From Pachysolen tannophilus NRRL Y-2460 (taxonomy: Eukaryota; Ascomycota; Pichiomycetes; Alaninales; Pachysolenaceae): a stretch of 64,000 nucleotides of DNA. Position 1 is the stretch's first letter; every line of letters starts with the position of its first letter. The position numbers were made by a program, and so were the translations under genes. Below are positions 31,069 through 39,102 of this stretch, one piece after another. Under the pieces are notes generated by a model. The model did no database searches, was not told the origin of the DNA, and saw only the letters and a program-made list of their open reading frames with translations. Location: assembly GCA_001661245.1 (NCBI GenBank), contig KV454014.1, positions 545,226 to 609,225 on the forward strand. The letters are read 5' to 3'.

Positions 31069-31719
31069 TTAACTTGGAGGTCTTGATTAAATTGGTTTAT
31101 TTCTGTTTTTTCTTTTTTCTTTTTTCTTTTTTTTTTTTTTTAAAACCGGGTCGCCGGGATTCTATCAGCAGTTAGTTAGTTACATTCAATTTTATTCAAT
31201 CTATATTTTCTCAAAACGAGCTACATGATACAAGCTATAATAGTACTTTATAATTCTATCTTGAAAACTCATTATACTTCAAAATTATTCCCTTCTCTTT
31301 GTTTTCTTGTCCTTTCTGGAAAAACAATGTCCTCTACAACGTATATTATCGTTAAACTAATATAACACTGTGAACATAATAGTATGAGCACAAGTATAAT
31401 CAAAATAGTAGTGTATTTGTAGTGTAATTGCTCCTAATCGGGATCAGAACGATAAGTGAAGATAAACTGAGAAATGTATAACTAAAAAAGCTATATATAT
31501 ATATATTATATATATATATATAAATACATAAATACATAAATATATATAAACATTTTATTTTCATTATTCTTTATTTCAAGGTTATTATAAATTTTCAAGA
31601 AGTTAATCTTTAGCTTTAGTTTTTTTCCTTTTTTGTTATTTTTTGGGGAAGAGTTTTGTTTAAAAAAGATTGTTGAGTTATTTAAAGACAATCTTTAAAA
31701 AGGTATCAGAAATCAAAAA
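31069..31719. other. Spacer MLS1 to Ser-rich gene
   Basis: 651 bases. After the MLS1 stop there is a T-rich stretch (31107-31141) and then CCGGGTCGCCGGG (about 31146-31158), a directly repeated CCGGG that stands out in this AT-rich DNA. Alternating TA lies at about 31494-31522. Near the following ATG is a self-complementary leader (31665-31699). Confidence 0.5.
31665..31699 (+). promoter_or_regulatory. Two mutually exclusive hairpins in a 5' leader
   Basis: AAAGATTGT (31665-31673) can pair with ACAATCTTT (31688-31696), leaving a 14-base loop. Alternatively TTTAAAGA (31681-31688) pairs with TCTTTAAA (31692-31699), leaving a 3-base loop. Both are perfect, and they share bases, so only one can form. 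The structure ends 20 bases before the ATG at 31720. Confidence 0.5.
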
Positions 31720-32484
31720 ATGTCTATACCAATTTCTATCAACCAAAAATACCCTTTATCATCATGTTCCGGTAATGCGGCAACTTCCAAGATACCTAGT
31801 AGTAATAGTAACATTGATGTCAACGTGAATCATGGTAATAGTTCAGGTGCTGCTGGTTTTTGTTCACCTTCTCAGGTTCCAAAACAATCAAGTTTTTCTA
31901 AATCCCATATAATTAATCCAAAGCAGTCGAATCCAAAGCGTCGTGCTTCATCATTTACTTCTTCTTCATCTCCATGGGCTAGAAGAAAATCTTTTCTTTC
32001 ACAATCGATGATTTCAAATGATAAATCATCAATTTATGAACTTTCATCATCATCAATGTATTACTTTAATTCAAGTTCCTCACCTTCATCTTTTGGATCA
32101 TCGTATTCTTCATCCCAATCACCTTGTGAGTCATCTTCAACAAATCCTTTGTCTATGACTAACTCAACACATCAACAAAGAATCCCAAGTTTTTCGATGT
32201 GCTTAAGGGAAAGTCAAGGTTTTATATTCAATCAAGATCTATTTGCATCTCAGTATCAGCAATCAAGAGCTATAATGCAAGATGATAACCAAGGAATTAT
32301 CTTGAAAGATTTAAGAAATACCAATAACAATAGTAATAGTTACGGCAGTATTTTTGGTAATAGTGCTCGTCGTCTAGCTACAGACCATGGTGAAGGTGAT
32401 GAAGAGGACTACGGGATTGAAGTGACAGAAGTTGTGGTTGATGATGATGATGAAGTTTACGGGATATTTGGAGAATTAGCATAA
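31720..32484 (+). CDS. Uncharacterised Ser-rich protein with acidic C-terminus
   Basis: A 254-residue protein I cannot assign. It is rich in Ser (poly-Ser runs at about 83-130) and Asn, with basic sites KRRASS and ARRKSF that look like PKA-type phosphorylation motifs. One stretch looks conserved and ordered: PSFSMCLRESQGFIFNQDLF followed by ASQYQQSRA (about residues 151-185). The C-terminus is acidic (HGEGDEEDYG, then VVDDDDEVYGIFGELA). There are no membrane spans, signal peptide or known catalytic motif. The frame is open from a good ATG with an A-rich context, and codon use resembles the neighbours, so I take it as a real gene. Function is unknown; a regulatory, mostly disordered protein is a guess. 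Confidence 0.7.
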   Translation: MSIPISINQKYPLSSCSGNAATSKIPSSNSNIDVNVNHGNSSGAAGFCSPSQVPKQSSFSKSHIINPKQSNPKRRASSFTSSSSPWARRKSFLSQSMISNDKSSIYELSSSSMYYFNSSSSPSSFGSSYSSSQSPCESSSTNPLSMTNSTHQQRIPSFSMCLRESQGFIFNQDLFASQYQQSRAIMQDDNQGIILKDLRNTNNNSNSYGSIFGNSARRLATDHGEGDEEDYGIEVTEVVVDDDDEVYGIFGELA

Positions 32485-33024
32485 CATTATGGATAAGGTT
32501 TTTTTTTTGTTGTTTTTGTTGTTTTATTTTTATTTTTTTTTTACTTTGTTTTTTGAATTTTCAGTTTCTGGTTTCTCTAATGTTGCAATCCCTTCCTTTT
32601 TGTTGAATCTAATTGCGAAGGTGAAATTTTGAAATTTTGGAACTTACTTAATTTTTTTTTTTTTTTTTTCATGGCCTTTTTTGTGTTTTAGAGTAGTTGA
32701 ATTTACAATTTTAATTTTTTTTTAACCTTGACTGCTTTAGTCATTAAACTCCTCAAACACAAACTTTCTTTTTCTTCTAATCTAGATCCTATCTGGATTA
32801 CTCCGTTACTTGTCTAGTCCATCCTTTGACTCCATCTTCCGGTTGAAAAGTTGTTTAATTTTAAGTCGTGTCTGCAATATCAAAACCGGGGTTTTGTTTT
32901 TTTTTTTTTATTTTTTTTTTTTTTTTTGGGCTTTTCTTTGAAAATTTTTTATCAATATAACGATAACGACGGTGATAAACTCACACTTTGATTAATATAT
33001 TTCCAAGATATTAGTTATTAGAAA
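32485..33024. promoter_or_regulatory. SES1 promoter region
   Basis: 540 bases with T tracts (32500-32542, 32651-32670, 32898-32927). GTCGTGT is at 32865-32871, 160 bases before the SES1 ATG. CAAAACCGGGGTTTTG, a 7-bp perfect inverted repeat around GG, lies at about 32880-32895. Confidence 0.5.
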
Positions 33025-34395
33025 ATGTTAGATATTTCTCAGTTCATTGAAGAGAAGGGTGGTAATCCGGAACTTATCCGTACCTCTCAGAAAGCTCGTG
33101 GGGATTCAGTTGAGTTGGTTGATGAAATCATTAATGAGTATAAAGAATGGACAAAAATTAGGTTTGAATTGGATGCTTTGAATAAAGAACAAAATAAGGT
33201 TCAAAAAGAAATTGGTTTAAGATTTAAGGCCAAAGAAGATGCTTCTGATCTTGTTCTGAAAAAGGAAGAGATTGCTAGAGAAAAGCTGGAATTGATTCAA
33301 AAAGAACAAGAAGCTGATCTGCAGGTCAAACTGAAAGTTAATCAAATTGGTAACATTGTTCATCCATCAGTTGTTGTATCAAATGATGAGGCTAATAATG
33401 AGTTGGTAAGAACTTGGGTACCAGAAGGTTTTGAATTTTCTAAAATTACAAATATTGCTACTGGAACAGGTAAAACTGCTAAGTTTTCTCATCATGAGGT
33501 ATTATTGAAATTAGATGGTTATGATCCTGAACGTGGTGTTAAAATTGTTGGTCATAGAGGTTATTTTTTAAGAAACTATGGTGTTTTCTTAAATCAGGCG
33601 TTGATCAATTATGGGTTAAATTTTTTAGCAAAACATGATTATGTTCCACTTCAAGCTCCAGTTATGATGAATAAGGATGTAATGGCAAAGACTGCACAAT
33701 TATCACAATTTGATGAAGAATTATATAAAGTTATTGATGGTGAAGATGAAAAATATTTGATTGCCACTTCTGAACAACCAATTTCAGCATTCCACTCTGG
33801 TGAATGGTTTGAAAAACCTCAAGAACAATTACCAGTAAGATATGCAGGTTATTCTTCATGTTTTAGAAGAGAAGCTGGTTCTCATGGTAAAGATGCTTGG
33901 GGTATATTCAGGGTCCATGCATTTGAAAAAATTGAACAATTTTGTTTAACAGAACCAGATAAATCATGGCTGGAATTCGACAGAATGATTGGTATCTCTG
34001 AAGAATTTTATAAATCATTAGGTTTACCTTATAGAGTTGTTGGAATTGTAAGTGGAGAGTTGAATAATGCTGCTGCAAAGAAATATGATTTAGAGGCATG
34101 GTTCCCATTCCAACAAGAATTTAAAGAATTGGTTTCATGTTCGAATTGTACTGATTATCAATCAAGAAACTTGGAAATTAGATGTGGTATTAAAACTGCT
34201 AATCAAAGAGAAAAGAAATATGTTCACTGTTTAAATTCTACATTATGTGCTACTGAAAGAGCTTTATGTTGTATCTTGGAAAACTATCAAACTGAAGATG
34301 GATTAGTAATCCCAGAAGTCTTGAGGAAATATATCCCTGGTGAACCTGAATTTATTCCATTTGTTAAAGAGGTTCAGAAAAAAGCTAAAAAATAA
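33025..34395 (+). CDS. SES1: Cytoplasmic seryl-tRNA synthetase
   Basis: A class II synthetase that charges tRNA-Ser in the cytosol. The 456 residues align with S. cerevisiae Ses1 (462) from the first residues (MLDISQFIEEKGGNPELIR). The N-terminal coiled-coil arm that grips the tRNA long variable arm covers about 30-105. The class II motif 2 region is YAGYSSCFRREAGSHGKDAW with GIFRVHAFEK, and motif 3 is HCLNSTLCATERALCCILEN. The tail LRKYIPGEPEFIPFV is family-typical and is followed by a short lysine tail. There is no mitochondrial presequence. It is followed 286 bases later by ATG31 and then GCV1, the same trio as in S. cerevisiae. Confidence 0.96.
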   Translation: MLDISQFIEEKGGNPELIRTSQKARGDSVELVDEIINEYKEWTKIRFELDALNKEQNKVQKEIGLRFKAKEDASDLVLKKEEIAREKLELIQKEQEADLQVKLKVNQIGNIVHPSVVVSNDEANNELVRTWVPEGFEFSKITNIATGTGKTAKFSHHEVLLKLDGYDPERGVKIVGHRGYFLRNYGVFLNQALINYGLNFLAKHDYVPLQAPVMMNKDVMAKTAQLSQFDEELYKVIDGEDEKYLIATSEQPISAFHSGEWFEKPQEQLPVRYAGYSSCFRREAGSHGKDAWGIFRVHAFEKIEQFCLTEPDKSWLEFDRMIGISEEFYKSLGLPYRVVGIVSGELNNAAAKKYDLEAWFPFQQEFKELVSCSNCTDYQSRNLEIRCGIKTANQREKKYVHCLNSTLCATERALCCILENYQTEDGLVIPEVLRKYIPGEPEFIPFVKEVQKKAKK

Positions 34396-34681
34396 ACTAT
34401 TTATATATAGAACTTTGAAATTTATTTAAATTTCCCTATATTCTTATTAGCTGGTTTCGAATTCTTCATTTTTTGACCTCATTTATACTTTATATTTTTA
34501 ATTTTAAATATATAAATATATTTATACATTAATTCTTGTATTATTTTATGTTTTTTTTTTTTTTTTCTATTTTTCTAGTATTGTTAAGTAACTACCAAAA
34601 ATATTTGCATATAGTCACATTTATATATATACATATGTATATATATATATATATATTTGCCTTAAAAATACATGAGACCAA

Positions 34682-35398
34682 ATGGGCGATAAAGAAAGTA
34701 ATAGATTGGTGGCAAATAATATAATTGGCTCAAGTGGTAATAGTGGTGCTGGTTCATTAAACTATTCAAATGATAAATCGAATATAGAAGGAGATATTTC
34801 AAATGAGTTTAAATTTGCCTCAAGGTTAAAGTTACCAATATCTACAAAGAATAGCAATGATGACACTATGTCACCTTCATTAGGCAACGATTCAGGATTA
34901 TTCAAAACTTCATCAATACCAATCAATGTGATTATACAAGATACCTCGGTGGTGGCTGACATTTTGGAAAAAAATAATATTGATCATGTATTAGAGCCAC
35001 CGATTAGCATTTTACCTGACGAAATCGAATATATCTTTGAAGATGATAAAATTACTAATGATGAGATAACAATGAATTCTACAGAGGATGATAAAATCAT
35101 TATAATAGAAGTGGACAATACTTTATCCAAGATTGAAAATATTGTAAATTCTTCAACAAACTGGAAATTGTACGATTTAACATCAGAAGAATTTAAAATT
35201 GGCAAGAATATGGAAAAAGAAACTATTTGTAACGTGCTTTTAAAAGGTACAAATAATGAATTGGTCTCTTCTGATCCTAAGAGAAATGATTTAGTTTCAA
35301 AGAATGATTTAGACTATATAAATCATTTGGTAGAATTATTCAATCAAAGAAATGAGCAATTGCTAAACGTTAATAAGTTTGAGAATGCATTTAAGTAA
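34682..35398 (+). CDS. ATG31: Diverged autophagy scaffold protein Atg31
   Basis: A 238-residue protein that I identify as Atg31, the beta-sandwich subunit of the Atg17-Atg31-Atg29 scaffold that organises the phagophore assembly site in starvation-induced autophagy. Three blocks match my memory of S. cerevisiae Atg31 (196 residues) in order. INVIIQDTS resembles its N-terminal VTVTVYDKN; LPDEIEYIFEDDK (about 117-129) resembles FPTNIKYIFEDNN; DKIIIIEVDNTLSKIENI followed by WKLYDL resembles the ENVIIVQLDESGSLEDITL region. The C-terminal DYINHLVELFNQRNEQLLNV resembles DLIKLYVTQNEQLQML, the Atg17-binding helix. The N-terminal 80 residues are an extra disordered segment. Position between SES1 and GCV1 is the S. 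cerevisiae locus (YDR022C), though its orientation relative to SES1 is changed. Overall identity is low, so this rests on motif order plus synteny. Confidence 0.75.
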   Translation: MGDKESNRLVANNIIGSSGNSGAGSLNYSNDKSNIEGDISNEFKFASRLKLPISTKNSNDDTMSPSLGNDSGLFKTSSIPINVIIQDTSVVADILEKNNIDHVLEPPISILPDEIEYIFEDDKITNDEITMNSTEDDKIIIIEVDNTLSKIENIVNSSTNWKLYDLTSEEFKIGKNMEKETICNVLLKGTNNELVSSDPKRNDLVSKNDLDYINHLVELFNQRNEQLLNVNKFENAFK

Positions 35399-35914
35399 CT
35401 AAATGAGCCACTTTCTTTTTTTTTTTTTTTTTTGGTTTTCGAATTTCTTTTTGAATAGCTTCAATTGATACAGCTATGAACCCAGTTTATCCATCGTTCC
35501 TTGTTCATTATCATTACCATATTTTGGTAGTGCATGGATACCCAGGCCAGAGTCAGCTGAAACTCTTTTTCTGACTCCTTGATTTTTACTCTGATTTGAC
35601 CCTATTTTATTTTATCATCTTTTCAGCAACGTGAATTGATTGAGTTAGTTGAACAAGTTTTAAAGCATATAGATTATATATTGGTTTAAATAATCCTGCA
35701 AGTTTTCTTGAATGTTAATCTAGAAGAAATTAGCTGTTCAACGAATGTATATAAATATATATATATATATATAAAAGGGAGAAAAAAGAATTATTGTTAG
35801 TACTTTTTAATATATTTTTTATATTTAAAAACTTGATAGATAAGAGATAAACGGAAATTTTTTTGTTCTTTTAAATTTTTTTTTTTTTTTTGGAATTGGA
35901 ATTGGATTTGAACG
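35399..35914. other. Spacer ATG31-GCV1
   Basis: 516 bases with a T tract just after the ATG31 stop (35418-35434), alternating TA at 35754-35773, and a T run at 35872-35891 just before the GCV1 ATG. No gene is seen. Confidence 0.6.
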
Positions 35915-37111
35915 ATGTTTAGACAGCAGATTAGAAGGTATTCAACAAAGAATGAGAATTTACTAAAGACACCATTATACGATATCCATTTAAAACATGG
36001 TGCTACTATGGTTCCATATGCAGGTTTTGCGATGCCAGTACTATACAAGAATCAGTCGCATGTGGAGTCACATAATTGGACCAGAACCAAATGTGGATTA
36101 TTTGATGTTTCTCATATGTTGCAACACGAGTTGAAAGGTCCTGGATCAACGGATTTTCTTCATAAGATCACGCCTACTGATTTATTAGGAATTGAAAAAA
36201 TGACTGGTACATTAAGTGTCTTATTAAATGAACAAGGTGGAGTAATTGATGATTGTATTATAACTAAACATGGGGATGATAAATTTTATTTAGTAACAAA
36301 TGCTGGTTGTAGAGAAAAGGATATTAAATTTATCAAGTCTGAACTTTCTAAAAATTCAGTAGGAGAAATTAATCACAAGACTTTTGAAGGTACTTTATTA
36401 GCATTACAAGGACCATTAGCTAATCAAATTTTACAAAAATTCACCAATTTTAATCTTAGAGAGTTATATTTTGGACATTCTCTGTTTTTAAATTTACCAA
36501 GTTTTACAAATGATAAAACTGTTCATGTTGCAAGGTCTGGATACACTGGTGAAGATGGTTTTGAAATTTCCATAACAGATAACAAATTAGCGGTTGACTT
36601 TACTAATGCATTATTGGAACTACAAGATTTTGTTAAACCCATTGGTCTTGCTGCCAGAGACTCCTTAAGACTAGAAGCTGGAATGTGTCTTTATGGTCAT
36701 GAATTAAATGAAAATGTCACTCCTATTGAGTCTTCATTAAATTGGTTAATTTCCAAGACAAGAAGAGATCCTAACCAAAGGATAAAATTCAATGGTTTCC
36801 CAAAAATTATACGCCAACTAGAATCACCAAAGACAGAAGTGAATTTTAAAAGAGTTGGTCTCACTTCCAAAGGTCCATCACCAAGAGATGGTAATAAGAT
36901 CTTTAATTTCGATTCCCCACAAGAAGAAATCGGAACCGTTTGCTCGGGATCCCCAAGTCCTACATTGGGCGGTAACGTTGCTCAGGCATTTATCAACAAG
37001 CCATACAACAAAATTGGTACCAAAGTCTTGATCGAAATAAGAAATAAGAAAAGAGAAGCTATCGTGACAAAGATGCCGTTTGTTGAAACACATCTATACA
37101 GGCCAAACTAA
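35915..37111 (+). CDS. GCV1: Mitochondrial aminomethyltransferase (glycine cleavage T protein)
   Basis: The T subunit of the mitochondrial glycine decarboxylase complex, moving the methylene group to tetrahydrofolate and releasing ammonia. The 398 residues (S. cerevisiae Gcv1 400) begin with a short basic presequence MFRQQIRRYSTKN, then LYDIHLKHGATMVPYAGFAM and KCGLFDVSHM (about 60-68). The mid-region ARSGYTGEDGFEIS and LAARDSLRLEAGMCLYGHEL are the folate-domain blocks. GTVCSGSPSPTLGGNVAQAF lies near the C-terminus. The presequence supports mitochondrial import. It completes the SES1-ATG31-GCV1 neighbourhood and uses the first ATG. Confidence 0.95.
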   Translation: MFRQQIRRYSTKNENLLKTPLYDIHLKHGATMVPYAGFAMPVLYKNQSHVESHNWTRTKCGLFDVSHMLQHELKGPGSTDFLHKITPTDLLGIEKMTGTLSVLLNEQGGVIDDCIITKHGDDKFYLVTNAGCREKDIKFIKSELSKNSVGEINHKTFEGTLLALQGPLANQILQKFTNFNLRELYFGHSLFLNLPSFTNDKTVHVARSGYTGEDGFEISITDNKLAVDFTNALLELQDFVKPIGLAARDSLRLEAGMCLYGHELNENVTPIESSLNWLISKTRRDPNQRIKFNGFPKIIRQLESPKTEVNFKRVGLTSKGPSPRDGNKIFNFDSPQEEIGTVCSGSPSPTLGGNVAQAFINKPYNKIGTKVLIEIRNKKREAIVTKMPFVETHLYRPN

Positions 37112-37445
37112 GTACATATAGTTTTTTTGTATTTAATAATACACAGTAGTGTAAAATCCTATATAATTTCCAAAAATTCCCAATGAGGAAATTACCTTTT
37201 TTTCTTTTAATGTGTACCATGAAAGTCGTGTAGTATTTCATTAATAATACCTAAAGTTCGGCAATTCCACTAAAGTCGTGTCTAAAATCATCAAACGAAA
37301 ACTTTTGAAGCGGAAGTGTTACGTAACCGAGTTTCCTCTCAAACCAATGAAGATTCGTGATTCCCGAAGGTTAAAAAAAAACCAAAACCAAAGAAAAATG
37401 AGAAAATTTATGGTAAAAAAATTGAAGGAAAAAAAAAGAGCATAC

Positions 37446-37477
<32 letters not shown>

Positions 37478-37546
37478 TTCATTAGATATTAATACGTTAA
37501 TAGTATTGAATATTTAGCATTTACCACAATTCATCTTTTTTAAGTA
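37112..37546. promoter_or_regulatory. ATP3 promoter region
   Basis: 435 bases with two copies of AAAGTCGTGT (GTCGTGT at 37225-37231 and 37275-37281), 50 bases apart and 322 and 272 bases before the ATP3 ATG. Alternating TA lies at 37446-37469. The apparent open frame across this region lacks an ATG start and is Lys-rich from A-rich DNA; I do not call it. Confidence 0.5.
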
Positions 37547-38638
37547 ATGTTTCGTTTAGGTTCTAATGTTGCTCGCACCGCTGGTGTTCAGGCAGTTAAT
37601 TGTTCAAGGTATGTTTAAAATTTTTTTCCTTGTTTTAAATTTTAACCGCCGTTAAAAATTTGATTGAAAAATTGGTGGTTATTTTGAATTGTTTCAATTG
37701 TTCAGTAACAATTTTGTAATCATCACCAATCAATTGAGTCAGTTTGATTGAAATGTGGATTAATTAATTGGAAGAAAAAATTTACTAACCATGTTTTTTT
37801 TTTTGTATTTAGAAACTATGCCACTTTACGTGAAATTGAAACCCGTTTAAAATCAATTAAGAACATTGAAAAAATCACCAATACCATGAAGGTTGTTGCT
37901 TCCACCAAGATGGGTAAGGCTCAAAGAGCATTGGCCACTTCAAGAATCTATCAACAAGCTGATGAAGATTTTTATAAAGCTGCTGAAATTAAAGATTCTG
38001 AAACTCTGGAAAAAATTTTATTAATTGCTATTTCATCTGATAAAGGTTTATGTGGTTCAATTCATTCACAAATTGCTAAAGCTGCAAAGGCAAAATTGAA
38101 CGCAATTCCAGCAAATGCTAAAGTTGACATTGTAACAATTGGTGATAAAATTAAAACTCAATTATTAAGAACTCATAAAAATAACCTTGTTTTATCCTTT
38201 AATGGTATCGGTAAAGAAGCTCCAACTTTTTTGGATGCTGCTTTAGTTTCAGATGAAATTGCTAAATTGGGTGATTACGATAAAGTTGAAGTTTTATACA
38301 ACAAATTCGTTTCAGGTGTTTCATTTGATCCATCAACTTCCCCTGTTTTCAAAGAAGAAGCAATTAAAGCTGCTGAAAAACTTTCATTGTTTGAACTTGA
38401 AGAAGACCAAAATGTTCCTGCAACAGTATCCGAATTCTCATTAGCAAACACAATCTACTCTGCTTTATCCGAAGGTTTTGCTTCAGAAATTTCATCAAGA
38501 AGAAACGCTATGGATAACGCATCAAAGAATGCAGGTGATATGATCAGTAAATATTCTATCTTGTATAACCGTACCAGACAAGCTGTTATCACCAACGAAT
38601 TGGTTGATATCATTACTGGTGCTTCATCATTGGACTAA
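37547..38638 (+). CDS. ATP3: F1F0 ATP synthase gamma subunit (one intron)
   Basis: The central rotor stalk of mitochondrial F1-ATPase. Exon 1 is 37547-37608 (62 bases) and exon 2 is 37813-38638, joined in phase 2 to give 295 residues. Exon 1 encodes MFRLGSNVARTAGVQAVNCS, a mitochondrial presequence, and the joint restores RNYATLREIETRLKSIKN. The gamma-subunit signature KITNTMKVVASTKMGKAQRA and the C-terminal helix blocks SRRNAMDNASKNAGDMI and LYNRTRQAVITNELVDIITG are intact. S. cerevisiae Atp3 (311 residues) is intron-free as far as I know. The exon-2 frame alone would open at an ATG inside the intron (37748) and would give a protein without presequence, so the spliced model is clearly better. 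Confidence 0.94.
37609..37812 (+). other. ATP3 intron (204 nt) with internal hairpins
   Basis: The 5' splice site is GTATGT (37609), the branch site is a perfect TACTAAC (37783-37789) and the 3' site is TTTAG ending at 37812, 23 bases after the branch motif. It contains TTTTAAC-CGCC-GTTAAAA (37640-37657) and AATTGTT-CAGT-AACAATT (37696-37713). The second sits inside a wider pair, ATTGGTG (37671-37677) with CACCAAT (37724-37730). These could shorten the effective distance from the 5' site to the branch point. Confidence 0.9.
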
Positions 38639-39102
38639 ACAACAAATTAAAAGCAATCATAAATAAAATATTCTTAATTTTTACAACTTTACTTAACGTT
38701 TGATGGTTTCCCTGTTTTCTTTTTTTCTTTTTTTTTTTTCTTTTTTCTTTTCCTTTCCTCCCATTCTCTGTTTTTTTTTTTCTTTTTATTATTATTTTTT
38801 TGTTATACATTAGAGACTTCATAAAGTAAAATGAACCAGAGAAATAAATAATCACATGTCATGATAGTTTTATCGTTATTGCCTTTGAAGGTTCTTCCTA
38901 TTTCCCAACTTTGAACGGTTTTTAAAGTAAAATTCTGTAGTTTAGTCGTGCAAGTTTTCACGCGAAAGCTCATTAACGAAAATTAAGTATAAAACGCGTA
39001 ATTTTGATTTAAAACAAATAGTAATTGATATTATATAATTCAAGAGAAGTAAAGAGGTATCTTGTTCTTTTCTATATTTTCCTCTTCTTTCTGGGAAAAG
39101 AA
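38639..39102. promoter_or_regulatory. SMC3 promoter region
   Basis: 464 bases between ATP3 and SMC3. A T-rich block (about 38715-38805) marks the ATP3 3' end. Upstream of SMC3 are GTCGTGC (38945-38951, 158 bases before the ATG) and two MCB-type sites listed separately. No gene is seen. Confidence 0.55.
38960..38999 (+). promoter_or_regulatory. Two MCB-like (MBF) sites upstream of SMC3
   Basis: ACGCGA at 38960-38965 and a perfect MluI-box ACGCGT at 38994-38999, 143 and 109 bases before the SMC3 ATG. MCB pairs of this spacing are the standard G1/S control element of yeast cohesin and replication genes, so MBF control of SMC3 is likely. Confidence 0.65.

Noticed and set aside
37278-37517. 79-codon Lys-rich frame before ATP3
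   Set aside because: Opens at GTG with no suitable ATG, lies in the ATP3 promoter and ends in a (TA)n translation.
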